A stretch of 64,000 nt of DNA from Dermatemys mawii (taxonomy: Eukaryota > Chordata > Testudines > Dermatemydidae). Position 1 is the stretch's first letter; each line of letters begins with the position of its first letter. Positions 1 through 12,600 of this stretch are shown here, in pieces. The notes below the pieces were generated by a model that saw only the letters and a list, made by a program, of their open reading frames with translations, was not told the DNA's origin and searched no databases. Made by a program: the position numbers and the translations under genes. The stretch covers positions 58,166,961 through 58,230,960 of the forward strand of contig ML677326.1 in assembly GCA_007922305.1 (NCBI GenBank), given 5' to 3'.

Positions 1-210
1 GGACCTGGACTAGAAAGAGACTAGTCTGTAAAAGGAAACTTACTGGAACTGGTGAGGTTTTATTTGTATTCAGTTTCTTAGACACAGATTTGCATGGTTT
101 ATTTTATTTTATTTGTTAATTGACTTTGTTCTGTCTTTTACTGCTTGGAACCACTTAAATCATACTTTGTCTTTATTAAAATCACTTTTTACTTATTAAC
201 CTGGAGTATG
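1..210. other. Intron sequence, left edge
   Basis: AT-rich sequence upstream of the hAT insertion. I see no gene or recognisable repeat in it. By position it should lie in the SPOCK3 intron before the first exon of this window. Confidence 0.5.
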
Positions 211-218
211 TGTTAGTA

Positions 219-1400
219 CAGGGGTAGGCAAACTATGGCTCGCGGGTCACATGTGGCCCGCTGGCCATTTTTATCCATCCCATGAGCGCAATCTGGGGGT
301 GTGGGTCCAATGGCCCTGCGCTCCTGGCCCAGGGGCCGAGCGCAGTGTGCCATGGGGCCCTGCCCTGTGAGTCTGGAGGCCGGGCGAACACGGCGTGCCG
401 CGGGGCCCCGCACTCTCTGGCTGGCCGCTGGGCCAGTATCCCGGCCCGGCTCCGCGAGCCCCCGGGGCCCCACACTCCCGGCCCGGCGCTGCGAGCCCCT
501 GGGGCCCTGCGCTCCCGGCCCGGTGCTGTGAGCCCCCAGGATCCCGGCAGCCCAGCCTAGCGTGGCGCGGCAAGCCGCGGGCCCCGCACTCCCACCGGCC
601 TGGCCCAGCGCGGTGCCGCGAGCCGCGAGGCCCCGCGCTCCCGGCCCGGCGCCGCAAACCGCGAATCCCCAGGGCCCTGCCCTCCCGGCCGGCCCAGCGC
701 GGCGCGGTGAGCCACGAGGCCTCGCGCTCCCGGCCCGGTGCCTCAAACTGCGAAGCCCCGGGGCCCTGCCCTCCCGACCTGGCCCAGCACGGCGCCACGA
801 GTCACGGGGCCCCGCGCTCCCGGCTCGGCCCAGCGCAGCGATTGGTGGGGCCCCGCGCTCCTGGCCGGGCCAGACACTGAGCAGTGGTGAGGTGAGAGCG
901 GGGGGTTGGCTAAGGGGGCAGAGGGTCTCAAGGGATGGAGAAGCGAGGGGGAGGTTGGATGGCCCGTAGGAGCCTGTCAGCGGGGCAGGGGTGTGGATAG
1001 GGAGCAGGGGGGTTGGATAGGAGGGTAGGGGGTGATTAGGGGGAGGGGGATCTCTGGAGGGGGCAGTTGGGGTCAAGGAGCAGGGGCACTTAGGTAGGGG
1101 TGGTTAGGGGTAAGGGGTCTCTGGAGGGGGTAGTCAGAGGACAAGGAGTGGGGTGGAGTTCTGGGGGGCAGTTAGAGTGTGGGACTCCGGAGAGGGCGAT
1201 CAGGAGACAAGGAGCGGGGGGTGGGGGCGTTGGATGGGTTGGGGGTTCTGAGAGGGGGCAGTCAGTGGGCGGGAAGTGAGTGAGGGCCGGATAGGGGGCG
1301 GGGCCAGGCTGTTTGGGGAGGCACAGTCTTCCCTACCCAGCCCTCTGCACAATTTTGAACCCTGATGTGGCCCTCGGGCCAAAAAGTTTGCCCACACCTG
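219..1400. mobile_element. Non-autonomous hAT-type DNA transposon, complete
   Basis: The element starts with caggggtaggcaaact and ends with agtttgcccacacctg, which form imperfect terminal inverted repeats. It is flanked on both sides by the identical 8-bp duplication TGTTAGTA (211-218 and 1401-1408), the length typical of hAT insertions. The interior is extremely GC- and CpG-rich in an AT-rich intron, and includes a 37-bp tandem unit around 454-564. The long proline- and arginine-rich open frames inside it come from base composition; no transposase is visible. A 5'-truncated relative is at 24068-24633. Confidence 0.88.
454..564. repeat. 37-bp minisatellite inside the hAT element
   Basis: Units beginning G(C/T)GAGCCCC start at 454, 491 and 528, exactly 37 bp apart. 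Each carries a CTCCCGGCCCGG core or a close variant. Looser copies of the same core continue to about 860, suggesting the GC-rich interior grew by tandem duplication. Confidence 0.7.
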
Positions 1401-1408
1401 TGTTAGTA

Positions 1409-2959
1409 CCTTGTAGCGGGGACGGGGAAATAGCAGTGCATATCTCTCTGTCAGTGTTATAGAGGACGAACAATCTATGAGTTTACCCTGTATAAGCTTT
1501 ATACAGGGTAAAACAGATCTATTTAGGGTTTGGACCTCATTGGGAATTGAGAATCTGAGTGCTAAAGACAGGAACACTTCCTAACCTGTTTCCAGACAAG
1601 CCTACAACTGTTAAGGGACGTGATACAGACCTGGGTTCTGGGTTTGGAATAGGTTAGCAGGTCTGGCTCAAACCAGGTGGGAATCTGGTATCCTAAGCTG
1701 GAAAAGGCAGGCAAGCAGGGGCAGGAGTAGTCTTGGCACATCAGTTGGCAGCTCCCAAGGAGGTTTCTGTGATCCAAAACATCACACCCTTTTTACATTG
1801 TTTTGTGGGAAGTTTCTTCTCTTTGCATCGTCTTAACTGAGAATGCCTTAGTAGAGTCACTCTTGGTCTTTCAGTTTTTGTATTGGGAATATGTACTGTA
1901 GCAAACACAAGAATAATCAGGTAACATGTATTCATGTGTTTAGGAATTTAGATGAATATTCATATATACCTCACAAAGATTCAGTATAGTTCATCAGGCA
2001 TTCCTGAACAGTTCAGTTGTGGTTTAGGATTATTGAGGAGTAATTGCATTATGATAACATTGCATTTCACATGTATTTATCAAATACATTCGGACAACTA
2101 TGATATGAAAAGTGTTTCATCTCATTATCTCATTTCACCTCCATGACCTTACTCACGGCTCAAACTCCTTGAGGCTTTGTCTAGTCTTGACTACTGTTAC
2201 TGAGTGGTGTGAATATACTAGCTCCTCATTAAACTATTTTAAGGAATTTTGGAGAATGTTATGAGTCTGTCCCTGTTTTTTTACAGGAATGTGCAAAAGG
2301 ATGAAGACATAGACGTATGAATTGACTGACAGTGTCAGATCACAAATTTGTTAACTTTATTATTATTCCTGATTCCTTCTGATAACTAACAGCAAAATTG
2401 GATCCAGTGACAGGTTAAAAGGTTTTATGCCATGCAATCATGGGATGAGAGTTGACTCACTTAGCCAAACTCCCAACAATCAATTCATAATTCAGTACAA
2501 ATGCTGAATCCTACTACCCTTCCTTATGAGGATATGGACAGTCTACAATGATTTCAGATCTTCTCTCTCCCAACAGATTAACAGGGTCTGCTAGTCCCTC
2601 CTGAGACCTTGCTCAGCATTATACAAGGAGCTAGCCCTTGAATCCTCTTATTGAAACTGAACATTCACATTTGTTTTAAAGAGCATTATCCCTTCTCCTT
2701 TTTATAGCCCCATCTACCAGGCCTCCAGAATGCTGTGCAGAAGGCAAAAAATAATTTAAACAAATCCACCAGCACAATGCCAATCTAGACCAGAGGAGAA
2801 AATTCCTTCCAAACTCCAATAAGCTCTAGTGTTAAATCTACAGTAAGCCTGGAAGCCCTGCTCTGACAACTACCCCACCTCTGTGAGAGGAAACATGCAG
2901 AAGATTTCAGCACTGAGAAAGACTTCTGTATACCTAGGAGTGCTTAAACACAGAAAGAG
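1409..2959. other. Intron sequence without recognised genes
   Basis: AT-rich non-coding sequence. The only structure noted is a short hairpin at 1482-1512. No exon-like frame with splice signals was found. Confidence 0.5.
1482..1512. repeat. Short perfect hairpin
   Basis: Arms tttaccctgtataa (1482-1495) and ttatacagggtaaa (1499-1512) are exact reverse complements, separated by 3 nt. No function is assigned. Confidence 0.8.
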
Positions 2960-4090
2960 AGGGGTCTGCAGGTGCCAGCTAGCTCTTTTCTCCCTTCAGT
3001 TGGCCAAAGGACAGCTAGGGGAAGTGGAGGTCCCCTCAGCTTTGCCCGATCCCTGCCCATGCATGATCTCACACATCCTGGGCAGGGGGAGAGGAAAGGA
3101 ATGGGGCCTTCATACAAGAGCACACTCACGTCCTTCAGTCAGGACCCAAATGATGTTCATTCCCCAGACAGTCTGATCAAACAACCCCATCACTAGGTGA
3201 TGCCGATCAGTGATCCACACGATAGCTGTCTTAAGTGTCTGGGAGAAGGCCATCGCAAAGACAGGTGCCACATCTGTTAATACTTTTGCCCATGAACCTA
3301 GAAAGAGCGGGATATCTGATTAAGGGCATCACTGGTGGAGATTGCTGTTTGTCTGGAATCAGATCCTTCCACCGTTACACCCATGCCTAGCGCTTTGGCC
3401 TCGGCGTGCAGTGCGCTGCTGGTGCTGGGCTGACTCTGGCACTGTTTTGTTTTCCTGCCGAAGAAAAGAAGTCTCTCAGCACTGAAAGAGAGAGTGGCCT
3501 TGTGCAGAGGACCTGTGTCAGGCCATGTGCTCACTACAGGGCTTCATGGGGGTACTGCAGAGGTTGGACCCACCAGCCCTGCCAAGGACCTGCCCCCTCC
3601 CACCTTGGGCAGTGGTAGGAGTGCCCAGCTAGTGATGGGGCCTTCAGTGTTCGAAGTGGTCCCAGCGGCTAAGAAGCAAGGCTGACTGCCTCAGCAAGTG
3701 CCATGGCAGATGCTGCACTCCCAGCACCAAAGGGGGAAACCAGAGGAGTACTGCAGCATAGACTGGCAGAACACTCCAGGTCACTGGATCACAGGCACAA
3801 GTCCTAGTCACTGTGACCTCAGAGCCCTCCCTGGATTGGGGAGACTGGTACGCTGCCCTCAATTTAACGGATGCATACATTTATGTTTCCATCTTCTTGG
3901 GACTCCAGTGCTTCCTCCGCTTTGTATTGGGCCAGTGCCATTTCCAGGTCACGACGATGGCCTTTGATCTCTAGTCGGACCAGGGTATTCTTTAAGTGTA
4001 TAGCACCAGTGGTCATTTACCTGAGATGTCAAGGAGTCCATATATGCCCATACTCTGACAACTCAGTAAATTGGTGCAACATGATGAGAA
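2960..4090 (+). mobile_element. Degenerate DIRS-like retrotransposon fragment
   Basis: The + strand at 3206-3280 translates to a Cys/His knuckle of the form DPHDSCLKCLGEGHRKDRC, which matches the gag-like protein of vertebrate DIRS elements. Further on, about 3818-4075 encodes reverse-transcriptase stretches in two frames: DWYAALNLTDAYIYVS, then VFFKCIAPVVIYLRCQG and a decayed PYLDD-like PYSDN. DIRS elements use a tyrosine recombinase instead of an integrase, but no recombinase is visible here. Stops and at least one frameshift make it a dead fragment. The boundaries are approximate. A gypsy-like origin was considered, but the gag knuckle and RT wording fit DIRS better. Confidence 0.68.
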
Positions 4091-7000
4091 ATGGCAAGAA
4101 AAATTGACTGTACAGGAACAAAAAGGCAAGATTTGCAACAACAAAACCATGTTGAATAAAAACATAATTAAGCATGGAATGCATCTTGCAGGGAGAGGGT
4201 GTTTTAAGATAATGGTTTTATAAACAGAAGATCAGGGAGTTTATAATTTATAATCTATTTTAAATCTCAAAATGTATTTTCTATTTTTATTAATATTGTA
4301 ATCTATTCAGTGGCATTACCATCAGTCTTAGTGGAGGTTTGCTGGAAATTTTTTCCCTAATAAGTTTAAGGTTTATCACGATCAGTTTACACACAAGCAT
4401 TCCTTTATTAATTCAAAGGCCAGTTGATAATAAGTACACCCCATGTACAAACAAAAGCAGACCCTCGAGGCACTTTGCCATCATGGCATTTTCCAGAGGA
4501 GTAAGGAAAAACTCTGACAAAGAACCTAGAAAACCTGTATTTTTTTTATACACTGTGCCAAACAGATTATGTCATTGCAAGTTATCAGACCTTTGCTAAA
4601 GCTACATAAGGGAATTTTAGGGCTGAACCCTGTTCCCGGCTCTGTTGAGACAATATACATGGCTTGTCAAGATTAACTCGCAATTCAAGAAGGTTGCCTT
4701 TTACCTTATTTTAGTATGTTTGTTTTTTCCTAGTTACCAGACTAAGCATTGCTAACCAATTATTTATTGACTGTTTTTCTTATTTCTATTACACCCACTC
4801 AAATCTTAAAACTGGTGTTTTAATGGTCACTACAGCTATCACACAAGTAACTTATTTTTCTCATGATCTCATTCGTTTACATACTTTGGGCTTACCTTTC
4901 ATGCTAAAAATCCAAGCTCAATTTAAATCCATCATCTGTTTAGGTCTAATGTGGACCCATATTCCTAGAAAGGTGACTGGCATTACACGTTGAGGAGTAA
5001 TATTGTTAAAAAAAATGTTAGGGAAGAAAAGTAGGTTTGTTGTGGGAAAAGATGGTTTCTGTGAACTTCTTGATGTGCACCTCAGCATATCTGAAGCTGC
5101 CTTTGGTTGAGTATAGGGAATGATAAGAGACGAGAATAAAACTTTCAGCAATAAAAGACAGCATATACACTATAGTATTTCATTTTTCAGATAAGTTAAG
5201 AAATGAGCATTTTCTTATGAAAATAAACAGGCATTACGAGGTTTTAGCACACTTTCACATTCTATTTGCATAGAATATCTTGGCATATAAATTCTGCATG
5301 TTATGAATTTCTACTGTGCATTATAGTTTAGTGAGGGTTGTACTCAGTCTTAGTCCTGATATTTGATTCTGGGTGGCCTTGACAATTGTGTGGACACAAT
5401 AAGATCAGATTTATTTTAATGAATATGTAATTTAATTTAAATCATTTTAAATTTTATGATACGTTAATCAAGAGCAGAATGTCTGTAAGGAACATTAATT
5501 TGAGACAGTAAGAACAAGCAGCTGTGGTTCCCTGATATTATATCTGCAATATTTATATTAATTATCTCATAACACAGAATAACTGGAGTAGAAAATCCAT
5601 TATGTTTAGTTAAATAGTGAGGAAATCAAAATGTTTTTACCTGTTAATTGTAAGGTATCCTCCAGAAACGGTAAGCTTTAAAGGTAACAGATGACCAATA
5701 TGTTTAGTGGGATTATAAAAATACAGTGGTAATATTATAACTTTTCCAATTTGTAGCTTTTTCACTCTAATTAAACAAATATGGCTATGAACAAAATAAC
5801 TAAAACAATAGCCTTATTTTTCATGTTCAAGTGTAAAATTTTTTTTGTAGTTCTGCCAAATTTATTGTCATTTTCTCGAATTTACAACAGACATAATACA
5901 AAAATGTAATGCAGTAGTTTATCCATTATTTAATTTAAGGGAAAATGTCTGTTACAACACACTTTAATATTTCTTTAACTTCCAACCAAAAATAAATATG
6001 AAGTAGGTTTCAAGCTTGGATTCTATATACTTAGGCTTGTCAGAATTTGATTTTGATTTTTTAAAATATTTTTATGGATAACATCAATGTTTATTTTTAA
6101 GAAATTTTAAATTTTTTATCAGTTTACATTTTTATGGTTGTGCAAAATTGTGGATTTTAAGCTCCTCTCCCCCATTGTTATCCTTTTAAATTTTCACAGT
6201 TGTGGGAAATAATGGGAGGGTCAGGTAATTATTTAATGAAGTAGACATTGAGATCCAAATGTGAAAGCATTATAAATGACTAAAATACAAATTGTCAACA
6301 TCACATGCCAAAATATACAGAATAAATATCCTTAAATCAAAAAATCCTAGTCATTCACTAGTCTATTTGTAACAAATGTAATTCAGAATTCTAAATCACT
6401 GGATTTTAACTCTCATCAATTTTAAACATCATTTTTCTTACTTTGCCTATTGGTAAATTTTGATTGTTATTGTTGGAAATATTTTTTCTCGGTTTGAATA
6501 TGTAAGGTGAATTAAATGTTTATCAAATTTACCAATGGCAATATTTATGTACATGCTTAATTTCAGTGGGATCATTCATCTGCTTGAGATTAAACACATG
6601 CTCATGTCCTTTGAAGATCACCCTTAAATAATACTTATACTGCATGGGTGCTGCATCGTATTAGGTTCCAAATGTTGACCATCAGAAGTACTAGGAGAAG
6701 CACAGGACTTTAGTCTCCATGTGACTGACTTTCTACCCTTGAAGGAGAATAGTTTGTCATATAGTGAAAGAGCAAGTCACATGGATCTGATGTACAGGGA
6801 TGATCCCATATACTACTTGCACCACAGTACTGGATTTTAGGATGTTCTATGGAAGGGAACTTCCCGATTTAGGGGCACAGTACTTATTACGTATTATTAA
6901 TTATATTACCACTCTTCTGTTGTCTTCTGTTCTGTATATAGGGATATTGCCATTTTACATATCTAATTAAAATGAAGTTTAGTAGTTTTTTGAGGTTTGT

Positions 7001-8943
7001 CCTTCTGGTTTTCCTCACAACTGTCAGATGTTCTGGCCTTTGAATTAGAGACTAAACTGAAGCCTCTTTGTTCTTCGATTTGGATGTCCTGATGGAAGTT
7101 AAGCATCCAGGAGTAATTTTTGAAAACAGCAGAGACCTGATCTCTACCTTCTGAGCTAGGTTGCCCTTTCACTTGAAGAACAGATTCAGCTTTGTAAGCT
7201 AGTACAGAGTATGAAAATTGAAACCTTATTTTCCTACCCAGTTAGGGTACTTTATAATATTCATTTCCCTTGGATATTTTTGAGTTGGAAGACCTCATTC
7301 ATTGAAAATATAAGTTTTATATAATATTTTTATGTTCATATACTTTAGTATAGTAAATTTATATTTTGTTCATGTAGAATATATTAATATAAATAATTTC
7401 CTGCACATTACTCCAGAAGGAAGAAACTGTTTGTTTTAAATATGCAAGAAAACTTAATCTATCACATGGATTCAGAAATACATGTTCTATTTCTCTTTAT
7501 AATTTTCAGTATCACTATTTTTACTCTTCTCTCAATTAGCATTAGCTCCAGATTTGAAAAAGCAGCAGAGGAATATACCCTGATTAGCATGTTCAGATAT
7601 TCTACTTCCAATCAGTAAATTATATTCAAATGCCAACACAAATTCTACCATCTTCTGTATGTGAAAACAAATTGAACATTTGGTTTCTCTTAACATTTAT
7701 ATAATATTTATTATAAAGATATTTCTAGAACATATACTTCTGAGTTTTCAAATTCCTTCATTTGTTCCACAGCTGTATATGCTGGTTTTGTAAAACTAGT
7801 CAGTTTTTATTACTTCAAATGATAGGAGAATAAAGTAACCTTTGAGCTGATGTCTTTATTTCACCCCACCCTAATTCTCTTAATGGCTACTAGAATTGAT
7901 TGTAATTGCAGAAATGCCTTGCATTTGTTATTAGACAAGAACAGAAGCACTTCTTGGTAGGTTCCTGAATGGATTCATCTGATATAATATGCATTTTTTG
8001 ATTACTGTCTAACCTTCTACAACCTTTACTGTCTGTCTTTTGCCATTAAAGATTCATCTGCCACTCTGTCAGGTGAAATAATAGTCTGAATAGATCTGAA
8101 TTACCTCATCTCGACCTACCTTAAATCAATGCAAACCGATGATATAATTTCAGTAGCATGTCTCTTCAGAAAAATTATCATTTATAAGGGAAGTGTTACC
8201 TACACATTCCAGAGACAAAAACATTAAACTGGCCCAGCCACAATATACAGCTTTATACATTGCTTAGCAAACATTAGTGCTGTGTGAGGACTGGGCGCTT
8301 GTGACATCTACTAACAGTCTGGCCTGTGGGGAGAGCTGTGTCAGATGATGTATTGGAAAAAGACACAGAAAATCCAACACCAAGGAAACATATTCAAAAT
8401 CTTTAGAAGCCTCCAATGGGTCAGGAGGTATTTTTGTAACTATAAGAGGTTTCAGTTAGGGTTTTCTTCTGCAGTCTGATTTTGCTAGAAATGATGGTAA
8501 CATCTATATTTATGATTACCTAGTTTTCATTTTGGTCACTTATGGCTTTCTCAAACTCACTTTTTGGGTTAAAATTTTATAGACTTAAGCTCTGACTAAA
8601 TGTGGGTATTTTGGGAAAGTTTAAGTAAAATTTTTCATTAGTGTTTGAATGAGAGGAAAATGGAAAAAAAAATACCTATCACATTTTAAAAACTGTTTTG
8701 TAACTCTTTTTACATCTCTAAGTAGAAGGGACTAGAAAGTTGAAATATGATGGAGAAACAGAAAAATTGGCTTTGATATGACCAAAGTATTAGTTTGACA
8801 ATCACATTTTGCACATGCACAGTAGTTCAGAGAGAGAGTGGGTGTGTCTGTTTCTGCTTTAAGTGCTTAGAGCCTAACCAAAAAGTAAAGATTCTGTGCA
8901 GAAAAAAATCTCTATCATCTGATTAGTTTACTCTAAAAACATA
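4091..8943. other. Long AT-rich intron stretch
   Basis: About 4.9 kb of AT-rich sequence in which I recognise no exon, RNA gene or well-defined repeat. Short open frames (for example 4918-5151 and 6963-7172) lack splice context or known motifs. Confidence 0.5.
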
Positions 8944-9685
8944 AAGAATGAGGAGTACTTGTGGCACCTTAGAGACTAACAAATGTATTTGGGCATAAGC
9001 TTTCATGTCTAAAACCCACTTCATCAGGTGTATGGAGCAGAACATACAGTAGGAAGATGTACATATATACAGAGAACATGGAACTCCAAAAGGCTAATTA
9101 GTTAAGGTGAGCTATTAGCAGAAGGAGAAAAAAAATGTAATGATAATCAAGATGGCCCATTTCAAACAATTGACAAGAAGATGTGAGTAACAGCAAGGGA
9201 AAACTTAGCATGGGGGAATAGATTTCGGTTTGTGTAATGACCCAGCCATTCTGTCTTTCTTTATTCAAGCCTAATTTAATGGTATCCAGTCTGCAAATTA
9301 ATTCCAGTTCAGCAGTTTCTCATTGGAGTCTGTTTTTCAAGTTTTTTTGTTGAAGAATTGCCACTTTTAGTTCTGTTACTGAGTGACCAGGGAGATTGAA
9401 GTGTTCTCCTACTGGTTTTTGAATGTTATGATTCCTGATGTCAGATTTGTGTCCATTTATCCTTTCGTGTAGAGACTGTCGGGGGTTTGGCCATTGTACG
9501 TGGCAGAGGGGCATTGCTAGCACATGATAGCATATATCACACTGGTAGATGTGCAAGTGAACAAGCCCCTGATGGCATGGCTGATGTGCTTAGGTCCTAT
9601 GATTGTGTCACTTGAATAGAAATGTGGACAGAGTTGGCACCGGGATTTGTTGCAAGGATAGCTTTCCTGAGTTAGTGTTTTTGTT
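8944..9685 (-). mobile_element. Penelope-like element, 3' part with GIY-YIG endonuclease remnant
   Basis: The minus-strand frame at 9320-9556 contains SLHERINGHKSDIRNHNIQK and VGEHFNLPGHS, the C-terminal half of a GIY-YIG endonuclease of the type carried by Penelope-like retroelements. The GIY/YIG portion toward 9560 is mutated. Downstream on the element's strand (lower coordinates) the 3' region ends in a tail at 8944-9040 with the words TTTGTTAGTCTCTAAGGTGCC and AAGCTTATG, which recur as fold-backs in this family. The reverse transcriptase part is missing, so the copy is truncated and inactive. Confidence 0.75.
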
Positions 9686-12600
9686 CAGTCATTTGTAACA
9701 TATATCTCTAAGGAATTCCAGCTTCCTTTGCGGTATAAAATTTAAATCTGCCTATGTCCATCTGTAAAGAGATATTTAGATCTCACAGTGTTGTGTAAAG
9801 ATGTAGGCAGGGTTTTTGGAAGATAGAAAAATGTTTCTTTATAACCCTTAAATATGAAAAAAACTATATATTCCTAAAACAAGGTATAATCTGTTTTCCT
9901 CTGCAAGCAAGTCTGTTCTTCTAAAGCATGGGAAATCGTACGTATGTATTCTGTAGCTATAATCAACTATTTTCCTTTACCTATTCTGTTCCTCAATACG
10001 TACTTCCACACAATCATTTGCTACTCTGTCAATTTTCAAGCTGCAAGATGTCAAGTTCTACTAAATTCCTTATTCCTGTTTTAATTTGCGAATGGTGGAT
10101 TGTTTGTCTCAAAACATATTATTGGCATTTTTTTCAGTAATCAAAATTTATATAGATTTTATATATTTTTCTTGTATAATGTTGAACTGCTCAAAACAAC
10201 TGAATGTTCAGATAAGTGTTTTACTGACATACCTATGTGCCACACCTTTATAATACCACATACTGTTTGTGAATTGTCTTTCTCCTACTGCTTTATTGTC
10301 GGGAATAGCAAAATCTTGCAAAATATTTTTGGGAAATAGTGAGCAAATTGAAATTGAACTTTCCCAATGGGAAAGTTTAACAAGGGAGAGAAACTAGGGG
10401 AGGAGGGAACTGTGGAAAATGACAGCAGGAAAAAGTATTTTTTGTTATTTCCAAAAAATAACATTAAATGACACTCTAAGTCAATACAAAACAAAAATGT
10501 TCATTTTGAATAATTTTGAAACATCCCCTGGAAAATCAAAATATTTTGCTTGAAATTTCTCAGTGGATAGATTTTGATTTCCCATCCAGTTCTGTTTAAA
10601 TTACATGCTTATATGCTAATAGTTGAGCTACGGATTACAGTATTTACTTAAAATGCTGATGTTTTAGTAAAATATGAGATCTTGTTACAGATCTCTCTGC
10701 TGAGAAATGAGGAAACCAGAATTTTTTCCATGTAAATTATTAAGTGTGCAGATCAGTGACGTGCTGCTGTATCTTTCTTGTAAATTTCACATATAAAAGA
10801 CATCTGCTTTTACTTGACATATTAGAAATGTCATGAACCAAATATACACAGTGCATGTAAATTGATAATATAGTAAATGTAATTACCTGCAGTGCTTGAG
10901 AGCTGACTCCAGTACTCTAGTAGCTTTGGGGGATAAAATAGGCAAATGACAGTTTGTAATCAGGTTGTTTTGCATCGCCTTGATTTTTGAAGATGATGAT
11001 CTTGTCCCATTTTACAATGATCCAACTAATTAAAATTAGTAACAAAATTGATCAGTTTTTCATTCTTTATTCTGGGTCCTAATCAACACGTAAAGTTTCA
11101 GTATGGAACAACAAAGCTTGGAAAAGTGCAGTAATTTATATTATAAGTATGTCCCTCATTTAAGATCATATCAGGATGCATTTCTCCTCCTCCCGACTCT
11201 CCCTCCCCATGCTCTTCAAAATGTGCATATGTGTGTTGGAAGGCATTTGAGACTTAGAAACAGGAATTGTCATGTTGTCCCCCAAAATGGGCAGTACCAC
11301 ATGTTTCAGAGAAAGGTGTAAGGAAACCCTGAGTAGGCAAATACGGAATAATCTGCCCTCCACATTGTTTTATCCTGGTCTCTAATAATGACAAGTTAGT
11401 TAAATCCTTGAAGCATGAAGTTTAATGCCCCTTCCAAAAAATGTTAGCATTAACTATTATAACTCTGGTAAAAGATGACGAGGCTGGGGTGGGACAGGAC
11501 CAGTCTGATGAGCTCACAGCCATCCGTACATTTAAAGACCCAAAAGATGTATTCTCCTCTCACTTCTGCACACTTGCAGTCAGCAATGCCCAGGATACTC
11601 AGTTTTAGTTCCATTTCAGACCTCGGAGCCAAGGACATCAGGGAGATGCTGCCTTCTTTTCACATCTGTACTAAATAAGATATAGAGTAGACTCTACATC
11701 TTTGGGGTAGGAGTTGATCAGACACAGAGGCTCACCCAGGGTACCCATGGGACCTATGGAGGTTGACAGCATCATGGAATTACTATGTGCTCCTTGCTAT
11801 TGATGCCAAGATTTTATCACTAGTTTTAATATAAGATTTTTGTTTTAAAAAATGTGAAAGGAGTACTAGGCTAGTAAAAAAAAACAACAACAACAACATC
11901 AGGTCTAGCCAAAGGAATGCGGTAGGGGGTTGACCAAATTATCTAAAACACAACAGACTTAAGCAGAGCTAGAGCCTTGATACATCAGCAATTGCCTCTC
12001 CAAAAACTAGTGACAAGCGCCATCACCCACCATGAAAACACTTTGTTTCAAATTCATTCCCCCCAATTTCTTTTTCAAATGACACTCGCTTGCCATACAG
12101 CCAGTGGGGAGGGGGGGGAGGAAGCTCATTTCAATATTTCCCAAGTAGTACAGCATAAATTAAGGATCTGTTTTGTCTGTCGCATACACATTTAAATACT
12201 TGTATTGAACTGCTCCAGCTGTAGGTTTGGCCAAAGCAGATCTTAATTTAAAATATCCTATGTGATTATTTTATGTATGTGTAATCTTGGCTCAGTAGCC
12301 CATTTTCACCATGCTAGAAAGGTCTGGCTCATTTTGAGCTTATCTTACCCACCTCAAGGCCAATACCACAATTGTTTCCTGTTGCATATTAAGATAAGGA
12401 ATTCTGATTTTTGTGTAAGTTACACAAGAGAGGAGCAAAACATGATTTTATAAGAAGCTGCAGCTTGTTTATAATATATGCAAATATGTGCACAAATCCA
12501 ACATGAAAGTCATTCATTAGAACTAAAGTCTCTAGAGCTATGTTATGAGAAAAGATGAATAAACAAATATACAGATACTTGCCCCTGTAGAGATCGTCAT

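Noticed and set aside
213..1076. Several long open frames on both strands, rich in Pro, Arg, Ala and Gly
   Set aside because: They overlap in multiple frames inside a CpG-rich hAT element with inverted ends. Their length reflects the lack of TA-containing stops, not coding.
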